Below, one piece after another: positions 1 through 6,190 of a stretch of DNA of 6,190 bases. Made by a program: the position numbers and the translations under genes. This DNA is from an uncultured Massilia sp. (GTDB taxonomy: Bacteria > Pseudomonadota > Gammaproteobacteria > Burkholderiales > Burkholderiaceae), in assembly GCA_946886065.1 (NCBI GenBank), contig CAMPHU010000263.1:1-6190 (forward strand), given 5' to 3'. The notes beneath the pieces were generated by a model, which saw only the letters and a program-made list of their open reading frames with translations, had not been told where the DNA came from and made no database searches. Positions within the stretch are counted from its first letter, which is position 1. Every line of letters begins with the position of its first letter.

Positions 1-486
1 GTCGTCTATTTCGTGCCTGATGCTGCCAAAGCGGAGTCCTTCTACGTCGAGCGCCTCGGCTTCACCTGTACCGACCGCCTGCTGGGCGCCGGCCCCTTCC
101 TGAAGCCGGCCGGCACCGCCGACCACCATACGCTGTTCCTGATCCAGACCCCGCCGTTCATGAAGGGTTGCGAGCACTTCACCTTCCATATGGGAGGTCC
201 GACCGAGGTAATGCAGGCCGGCACGCGTTTCGTGAACAAAGGCTACCAGTCCTTCTGGGGACCCGGGCGCCACAAGATGGGCTCCAATTGGTTCTGGTAC
301 TTCAACAGCCCGCTCGGCTGCCACGTTGAGTACGACGCCGACATGGACCTGCACGATCAGGAATGGGTGGCGCGCGCTGTGCCGATGAGCGCCGACGCTT
401 CCCAGCTGTTCCTGTTCCAGCAGCGCGACAAATGGGCGCCGGGCGGTCCGCCGCCGGGTGCAGCCGGCGCCGGCGAACGCCACTAA
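1..486 (+). CDS. VOC-family type I extradiol ring-cleavage dioxygenase, C-terminal catalytic domain (5' truncated)
   Basis: The reading frame is open from base 1 and runs to TAA at 484-486. The GTG at 13 lies inside a conserved VOC strand (VVYFVPDAAKAESFYVERLGF), so the true start is upstream and the gene is partial. Counting codons from base 1, the pattern matches the catalytic half of two-domain type I extradiol dioxygenases (BphC/2,3-dihydroxybiphenyl dioxygenase class). An HHT motif at residues 42-44 matches the catalytic histidine. EHFTFH (H59) matches the second Fe(II) histidine. GRH and Y100 in the WFWYF stretch are active-site positions, and HVEY (E110) is the metal-binding glutamate. 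The first iron histidine would lie just before the window. The predicted reaction is meta cleavage of a catechol-like ring in the cytoplasm. The last 20 or so residues are a Gly/Pro/Ala-rich tail. It is followed after 9 nt by a Rieske gene. The substrate is unknown; FdeC of the naringenin operon is a possible relative. Confidence 0.85.
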   Translation, partial: VVYFVPDAAKAESFYVERLGFTCTDRLLGAGPFLKPAGTADHHTLFLIQTPPFMKGCEHFTFHMGGPTEVMQAGTRFVNKGYQSFWGPGRHKMGSNWFWYFNSPLGCHVEYDADMDLHDQEWVARAVPMSADASQLFLFQQRDKWAPGGPPPGAAGAGERH

Positions 487-495
487 GGCGGATGC

Positions 496-876
496 ATGGG
501 AGCGGACCTCGCTTTCCTGTGTCCGGCCGCGGAATTGGCCGAAGGCCAGTCGCGCGGCTTCGACCCGTGGCGCGAGGGTCGCGACACCGTGCTCCTGGTA
601 CGGCACGGGGGAGCGGTGTACGGCTGGCTTGATGCATGCCCACATCACGGCGGCACCCCGATGGCCTGGCGCAAGGACGCGTACCTGAACCGGGACCACA
701 GCCGTATCGTCTGCGCGGCCCATGGCGCCCAGTTCGATATCGCTAGCGGCGCGTGCACGCTGGGGCCCTGCCTGGGCCAGTCGTTGACGCCCGCCGCGCT
801 CGTATTTACGCAAGGACAAAACATTCATATTCGCCGCGATGGCGAGGAGGAGACACAGCATGACATCGAAGGCTAG
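496..876 (+). CDS. Rieske [2Fe-2S] ferredoxin-like protein
   Basis: A 126-residue soluble protein with a full Rieske cluster motif: CPHH at residues 48-51 and CAAH at 73-76, so the ligands are C48, H50, C73 and H76. The spacer between the two halves is 22 residues, longer than the usual 15-17 of dioxygenase ferredoxins, with a charged insert around 58-70. No signal peptide or membrane segment is seen, so it should act in the cytoplasm as an electron carrier. The start at 496 lies 9 nt after the upstream stop, with a modest AGGCGGA Shine-Dalgarno at 486-492. The tail EEETQHDIEG overlaps the start region of the next gene. No Rieske oxygenase alpha subunit is present in the window. The partner may lie upstream, or the protein may serve the adjoining hydroxylase or keep the iron of the extradiol enzyme reduced, as XylT-type ferredoxins do. 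These partner ideas are inference. Confidence 0.88.
   Translation: MGADLAFLCPAAELAEGQSRGFDPWREGRDTVLLVRHGGAVYGWLDACPHHGGTPMAWRKDAYLNRDHSRIVCAAHGAQFDIASGACTLGPCLGQSLTPAALVFTQGQNIHIRRDGEEETQHDIEG
843..851 (+). promoter_or_regulatory. Shine-Dalgarno that sets the FAD monooxygenase start at 860
   Basis: A GAGGAGGAG-type purine run lies inside the end of the Rieske gene, 8 nt before the ATG at 860. An in-frame ATG at 839 lies before this run and would add seven residues (MARRRHS) with no comparable site. The 860 start is therefore preferred, and it places the FAD-binding motif the usual short distance from the N-terminus. Confidence 0.7.
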
Positions 877-1987
877 CAAGGTACTCATTATCGGCGGGGG
901 ATTCTCGGGCATGGCCGCGGCCATCGAACTGCGCCGCCAGGGCGTGGAGGTCGACTTGGTCGAGATCGATCCCGGTTGGCGCTCGTATGGCGCCGGCATC
1001 AGCCTTGGGGGCGCTACCTTGCGGGCGTTCCGCCGGTTAGGCATCCTTGAAGCTTTCCTGGCGCAGGGCGCCGCCTCTGACGGCGTGGACGTGTTCATTC
1101 CGACGGGGCAGAAAGTGGCCAGCCTCCCGACTCCGCGCATCGCCGGGCCGGATGTTCCGGGCAATGGCGCCATCATGCGTCCGACGCTGGCGCGGATCCT
1201 GGCCGAGGCGACTCGCGCAGCAGGCGTCAATGTACGGCTGGGTTGCACCTTCTCACGCATCGAGCAGGACGCGGACGGCGTCGACGTGAGCCTCAGCGAC
1301 GGCAGTCAGGGGCGATACGACCTGGTGATCGGTGCCGACGGCCTGTACTCGAAGGTACGCGAAACCCTGTTCCCGGACGCACCCAAGCCCAAGTACAGCG
1401 GACAAGGTGTCTGGCGTGCCGTACTGCCACGCCCCGCAGAAGTAACGGGCACCATGATGTGGATGGGCGCCAAGGTCAAGACCGGCCTGAATCCGGTGTC
1501 GCGCGAGCAGATGTACCTGTTCGTGACCGAAGACCGGCCAGACAACGATTTCATCGAGCCGGCGAGCTTCCTGGAGACGCTCAAAGGCCTGCTGGTGCGC
1601 TTCCCGGCGCCGCTCATGCAGCAGGTGAAGGACCAGCTCGACGAGCATGCGCAGATCGTCTACCGCCCGCTGGAAAGCCTGCTGGTGCCCGCGCCATGGT
1701 ACCGCGGACGCGTGGTGCTGATCGGTGATACCGTGCATGCCACCACCCCGCATATGGCTTCCGGCGCCTGCATCGGCATCGAGGACGCCATCGTGCTGGC
1801 GGAGGAACTGGGCCGGTCCGGCATCGACGCCGCGCTGGAAGCCTACCAGGCACGCCGCTGGGAACGCTGCCGCATGGTGGTTCAGAACTCCGGCCGTCTC
1901 GGCGAGATCGAGATCCATGGCGGCGACCGGGAAGAGCATGCGCAGATCATGCGCGAGACGCTGATGGCCCTGGCCGCACCTATCTGA
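860..1987 (+). CDS. FAD-dependent aromatic hydroxylase (group A flavoprotein monooxygenase)
   Basis: A 375-residue flavoprotein of the PHBH/NicC superfamily, predicted to insert one oxygen atom into an aromatic ring using NAD(P)H and O2. The N-terminal Rossmann motif GGGFSG (12-17) binds the ADP of FAD, and E36 ends the second strand as in FAD binders. The family DG motif is at GADG (158-161). The second FAD motif GD is at 289-290, followed by a histidine-rich TPHMASGAC segment (296-304) like that of 6-hydroxynicotinate 3-monooxygenase. GDTVH replaces the more common GDAAH. Length is normal for the family. The gene overlaps the Rieske gene by 17 nt, so the two are probably translationally coupled. 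With an extradiol dioxygenase upstream, a likely role is making the catechol that enzyme cleaves, as FdeE and FdeC do for naringenin. The ring substrate is not readable from sequence. Confidence 0.88.
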   Translation: MTSKASKVLIIGGGFSGMAAAIELRRQGVEVDLVEIDPGWRSYGAGISLGGATLRAFRRLGILEAFLAQGAASDGVDVFIPTGQKVASLPTPRIAGPDVPGNGAIMRPTLARILAEATRAAGVNVRLGCTFSRIEQDADGVDVSLSDGSQGRYDLVIGADGLYSKVRETLFPDAPKPKYSGQGVWRAVLPRPAEVTGTMMWMGAKVKTGLNPVSREQMYLFVTEDRPDNDFIEPASFLETLKGLLVRFPAPLMQQVKDQLDEHAQIVYRPLESLLVPAPWYRGRVVLIGDTVHATTPHMASGACIGIEDAIVLAEELGRSGIDAALEAYQARRWERCRMVVQNSGRLGEIEIHGGDREEHAQIMRETLMALAAPI

Positions 1988-1997
1988 GGAAGCCGAC

Positions 1998-2810
1998 ATG
2001 AGCCGCCAATTTATCGACCTGTCCATCTACCTCGAGAATGAGGTGCTGTCCGATCCGCCTCCGCTGGCGCCCAAGATCACCTACCAGAAGCATGCGGACA
2101 CACTGCACGAGTTCATGGCCATGATCCCCGGTACCACCGTTGAGGACTACCCGGATGGCGAGGCCGCCGCCGCCGAGTGGGTCACCATGACCACCCATAG
2201 CGGCACCCACCTGGACGCTCCCTATCACTTCCATTCGACGATGGACGCCAAGACAGGGGAAAAGAAGCGCTCGATCACCATCGACGAGGTGCCGCTCGAA
2301 TGGTGTTTCCAGCCGGGGGTCAAGCTCGACTTCCGCCATTTCCCCGACGGCTATGTCGCCACGGCGGCGGATGTGGAAGCCGAACTGAAGCGAATCGGCC
2401 ATGCGTTGCGGCCGCTCGACATCGTGGTGGTGAACACCCGTGCCGGCAGCCGCTATGGCCACAGCGACTTCGTCCAGGCAGGCTGCGGAATGGGTTACGA
2501 GGCCACCATGTACCTGCTCGAAAGAGGCGTGCGCCTGACCGGTACCGACGCCTGGAGCTGGGATGCGCCGTTTTCATACACCGCAAAGAAGATCGCAGAG
2601 ACCGGCGACATGTCCCTGATCTGGGAAGGGCACAAGGCGGGCCGCGACATCGGCTACTGCCATCTCGAAAAGCTGCACAATCTGGAAGCCTTGCCGGCCC
2701 ACGGATTTTTTATCAGCTGCTTCCCGCACAAGGTGCGCGCCGGGTCCGCAGGCTGGACGCGGGCAGTGGCGATCGTGGATGACGCGCTGCTGGCGCTGCC
2801 GCGTAGCTGA
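1998..2810 (+). CDS. Cyclase-family metal-dependent hydrolase (kynurenine formamidase/isatin hydrolase fold)
   Basis: A 270-residue cytoplasmic protein with the family signature HSGTHLDAPYHF at residues 67-78. In characterised members the histidines and aspartate of HxGTHxDxPxH (here H67, H71, D73, H77) bind a divalent metal, typically Zn or Mn. A second conserved block, TGTDAWSWD (181-189), and the C-terminal HLEKLHNLEALP (222-233) complete the fold; E224 is a plausible further active-site residue. Known members open amide or lactam bonds (N-formylkynurenine, isatin). Nothing else here suggests tryptophan catabolism, because no kynureninase or tryptophan dioxygenase is near. In this context it probably hydrolyses a lactone, ester or ring-fission product. 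The start ATG at 1998 has GAGGAAG at 1987-1993, 10 nt after the previous stop. The family call is firm; the substrate is unknown. Confidence 0.88.
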   Translation: MSRQFIDLSIYLENEVLSDPPPLAPKITYQKHADTLHEFMAMIPGTTVEDYPDGEAAAAEWVTMTTHSGTHLDAPYHFHSTMDAKTGEKKRSITIDEVPLEWCFQPGVKLDFRHFPDGYVATAADVEAELKRIGHALRPLDIVVVNTRAGSRYGHSDFVQAGCGMGYEATMYLLERGVRLTGTDAWSWDAPFSYTAKKIAETGDMSLIWEGHKAGRDIGYCHLEKLHNLEALPAHGFFISCFPHKVRAGSAGWTRAVAIVDDALLALPRS

Positions 2811-2818
2811 GGGACCGA

Positions 2819-5037
<2,219 letters not shown>

Positions 5038-5063
5038 CGCGCCTGGCGACATGAATGATAAGT

Positions 5064-5068
5064 GAGGA
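5064..5068 (+). promoter_or_regulatory. Shine-Dalgarno supporting the cytochrome c start at 5073
   Basis: GAGGA stands 4 nt before ATG 5073, followed by an A-run. An in-frame ATG at 5055 would add MISEEK, placing two acidic residues before the signal peptide. Starting at 5073 gives a classic MR-hydrophobic-AMA signal, so 5073 is preferred. Confidence 0.55.
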
Positions 5069-5072
5069 AAAA

Positions 5073-5387
5073 ATGAGGATTCAACAGTCTGTTATTGGCG
5101 CAGCGGCGCTGCTGGCGCTCATGCCGCATGGCGCGATGGCGAATGCCGGACTGGCGCAAGAGAAGAACTGCATGGCTTGCCATGCGGTGGCCAGTAAGAA
5201 GGTGGGACCCGCGCTCAAGGACATCGCGCAACGGTATGCCGGACAGACGGATGCAGAGGCGAAGCTGGTGACCAAGGTCATGAAGGGCGGCGCCGGCGCG
5301 TGGGGGCCGATTCCCATGCCGGCCAACCCGCAGCTCAGCGAAGCGGAAGCGAAAACCCTGGTCGGGTGGGTGCTTTCCCAGAAGTGA
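5073..5387 (+). CDS. Periplasmic class I cytochrome c (c551/c8 type)
   Basis: A 104-residue precursor. Residues 1-23 form a Sec signal peptide (positively charged start, Ala/Leu core, predicted cleavage after AMA), leaving a mature protein of about 81 residues, the size of Pseudomonas cytochrome c551. A single heme site CMACH is at 33-37. The GPIPMP segment supplies the axial methionine (M82), and the C-terminal helix ends in GWVLSQK, as in c551. It should be a soluble periplasmic one-electron carrier. It starts 35 nt after the pobA stop on the same strand. A c551 here is odd, because the neighbouring enzymes are cytoplasmic oxygenases and hydrolases. It could accept electrons from a periplasmic flavocytochrome dehydrogenase (p-cresol methylhydroxylase or vanillyl-alcohol oxidase type) encoded nearby, or simply be a respiratory carrier. 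The family is sure; the partner is inference. Confidence 0.9.
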   Translation: MRIQQSVIGAAALLALMPHGAMANAGLAQEKNCMACHAVASKKVGPALKDIAQRYAGQTDAEAKLVTKVMKGGAGAWGPIPMPANPQLSEAEAKTLVGWVLSQK

Positions 5388-5523
5388 GTCCGGTTTACAA
5401 CGGGACCGGGCTGACTTCAGCAGTCGCGCCCAACTAGTCTCGCAGGAAAAACAAAAGCAAATCATTAAATAATCGATGCCGGAGCCGTAAGAGCGTGCCG
5501 AGGCATACCGGGGGAACCAGTCC
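5388..5523 (+). promoter_or_regulatory. Intergenic region, possible promoter for pcaI
   Basis: This is the only long gap in the window (136 nt). It contains an AT-rich block at about 5445-5475 that stands out from the GC-rich surroundings and includes TTAAATAAT, a possible -10 element. No good -35 hexamer is seen at 16-18 nt upstream, which would fit an activator-dependent promoter. Early in the gap are two short hairpins: CCGGT/ACCGG (5390-5394/5405-5409) and GCTGA/TCAGC (5410-5414/5417-5421). Neither is followed by a T-run, so I do not call a terminator. GGGGGAA at 5510-5516 is the pcaI Shine-Dalgarno, 7 nt before its ATG. Confidence 0.4.
5464..5478 (+). promoter_or_regulatory. Candidate PcaR-type operator upstream of pcaI
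   Basis: ATTAAATAATCGATG matches the 15-base PcaR site reported for Pseudomonas putida pca promoters (GTTCGATAATCGCAC, from memory) at 9 of 15 positions, including the contiguous core ATAATCG. It also contains the inverted repeat ATTA-AA-TAAT (5464-5473) and lies over the best -10 candidate, as the known site does. The match is short and from memory, so it is a weak call. Confidence 0.25.
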
Positions 5524-6189
5524 ATGATCGACAAAACATGCGCCTCGCTCGAGCGGGCGGTCGCAGATATTCCGGACGGCGCGACCATCATGATCGGCGG
5601 TTTCGGCAATGCCGGCATGCCGTCGGCGCTGATCGACGCATTGCTGGCGCAGGGTGCCCGCGAGCTTACCATCGTGAACAATAATGCCGGCAATGGCGAG
5701 ACCGGGCTGGCCGCCCTGATCAAGGCGCGCCGCGTGCGCAAGATGGTCTGCTCGTTTCCGCGTCAGGCGGACTCGCATCATTTCGACGCGCTGTATCGTG
5801 CGGGTGAAATCGAGCTGGAATTGACCCCTCAGGGCAATCTGGCGGAACGAATCCGCGCGGCCGGGGCCGGGATCGGTGGCTTCTTTACGCCCACAGGCTT
5901 TGGCACCTTGCTTGCCGAAGGCAAGGAAACGCGTTTGATCGACGGCCGGCAGTATGTGTTCGAGACGCCGATCCATGCCGATTTCGCGCTAATCAAGGCA
6001 CTGCGCGGCGACCGTTGGGGCAATCTGGTCTACCGCAAGACCGCACGCAACTTCGGACCGATCATGGCCATGGCGGCCAAGGTGACGATAGCCCAGGTGG
6101 CCGAGGTGGTAGCCCTCGGGGAAATCGATCCGGAGACGGTAGTGACTCCGGGGATTTTCGTTCAACGCGTAGTGAAGGAGGCAGTGTGA
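5524..6189 (+). CDS. pcaI: 3-oxoadipate CoA-transferase subunit A
   Basis: A complete 221-residue alpha subunit of a family I CoA-transferase. With PcaJ it moves CoA from succinyl-CoA to 3-oxoadipate, the penultimate step of the beta-ketoadipate pathway. Diagnostic segments are GGFGNAG (25-31), the conserved glycine-rich CoA-binding loop, NNNAGNGETGLAAL (52-65), CSFPRQADS (76-84), QGNLAERIRA (103-112) and RNFGPIMAMAAK (175-186). These match P. putida PcaI closely as I recall it. The catalytic glutamate belongs to subunit B, which must lie just beyond the window. The start ATG at 5524 has GGGGGAA at 5510-5516. A generic 3-oxoacid (acetoacetate) CoA-transferase, AtoD/ScoA, is the alternative. 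Similarity to PcaI and the upstream pobA favour 3-oxoadipate. Confidence 0.9.
   Translation: MIDKTCASLERAVADIPDGATIMIGGFGNAGMPSALIDALLAQGARELTIVNNNAGNGETGLAALIKARRVRKMVCSFPRQADSHHFDALYRAGEIELELTPQGNLAERIRAAGAGIGGFFTPTGFGTLLAEGKETRLIDGRQYVFETPIHADFALIKALRGDRWGNLVYRKTARNFGPIMAMAAKVTIAQVAEVVALGEIDPETVVTPGIFVQRVVKEAV
6175..6181 (+). promoter_or_regulatory. Strong Shine-Dalgarno for the next gene, presumably pcaJ
   Basis: AAGGAGG at the very end of pcaI is a near-perfect ribosome binding site with no start for pcaI to serve. A GTG at 6186-6188 overlaps the pcaI stop as GTGA, and an ATG just past the window is also possible. PcaI needs a beta subunit, which in known clusters follows directly. Confidence 0.6.
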
Positions 6190-6190
6190 G

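Noticed and set aside
839..859. Earlier in-frame ATG at 839 for the FAD monooxygenase
   Set aside because: It precedes the Shine-Dalgarno rather than following it and would add an unusual MARRRHS extension. The ATG at 860 is better placed.
1253..2026. Minus-strand open frame opposite the FAD monooxygenase
   Set aside because: It is His/Arg/Ala-rich with no domain pattern and lies wholly against well-conserved flavoprotein motifs.
1998..2810. Kynurenine formamidase (kynB) of tryptophan degradation
   Set aside because: The metal motif is shared by the whole cyclase family, the protein is longer than typical KynB (about 210 aa), and no kynureninase or tryptophan dioxygenase gene is adjacent.
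5390..5421. Two short hairpins after the cytochrome c gene as a terminator
   Set aside because: The stems are only 5 bp and no T-run follows, so they do not make a standard intrinsic terminator.
5434..5976. Minus-strand open frame covering the pcaI upstream gap
   Set aside because: It mostly shadows pcaI and has no motif or convincing ribosome binding site.

Overview
The window is an almost gap-free stretch of plus-strand catabolic genes. The DNA is GC-rich (roughly 60-65% by eye), with strong G/C preference at third codon positions. The close match of PobA and PcaI to proteobacterial enzymes, together with this gene mix, suggests a betaproteobacterium of the Burkholderiales type (Oxalobacteraceae, Burkholderiaceae or Alcaligenaceae). 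A pseudomonad cannot be excluded. No RNA gene, insertion sequence, CRISPR array or transposon end was seen. All eight genes look intact except the first, whose 5' end lies outside the window.

Region 1 (1-3844) holds five tightly packed genes: the catalytic C-terminal domain of a VOC/type I extradiol ring-cleavage dioxygenase (5' truncated), a small Rieske [2Fe-2S] protein, a single-component FAD aromatic hydroxylase, a cyclase-family metal hydrolase, and a fumarylacetoacetate hydrolase (FAH) family enzyme. Gaps are 8-10 nt, and the Rieske and hydroxylase genes overlap by 17 nt. Together they read as hydroxylate the ring, cleave the catechol by meta fission, then hydrolyse the products.

Region 2 (3841-5387) holds pobA (4-hydroxybenzoate 3-monooxygenase), whose start overlaps the FAH stop by 4 nt, and a periplasmic c551-type cytochrome c. 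Region 3 (5388-6190) begins with a 136-nt AT-richer intergenic stretch that may carry a promoter. It is followed by pcaI, the alpha subunit of 3-oxoadipate CoA-transferase, and a strong Shine-Dalgarno at the right edge that presumably serves pcaJ.

The combination suggests a substrate with one ring that is dihydroxylated and meta-cleaved and a second 4-hydroxyphenyl ring released as, or converted to, 4-hydroxybenzoate. PobA would turn that into protocatechuate and the beta-ketoadipate pathway would finish it. The order extradiol dioxygenase - Rieske ferredoxin - FAD monooxygenase recalls the fde (naringenin degradation) operon of Herbaspirillum seropedicae. A flavonoid or similar biaryl/phenylpropanoid pathway is therefore the leading hypothesis, but it is inference from gene content. 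The substrate cannot be read from this sequence alone.
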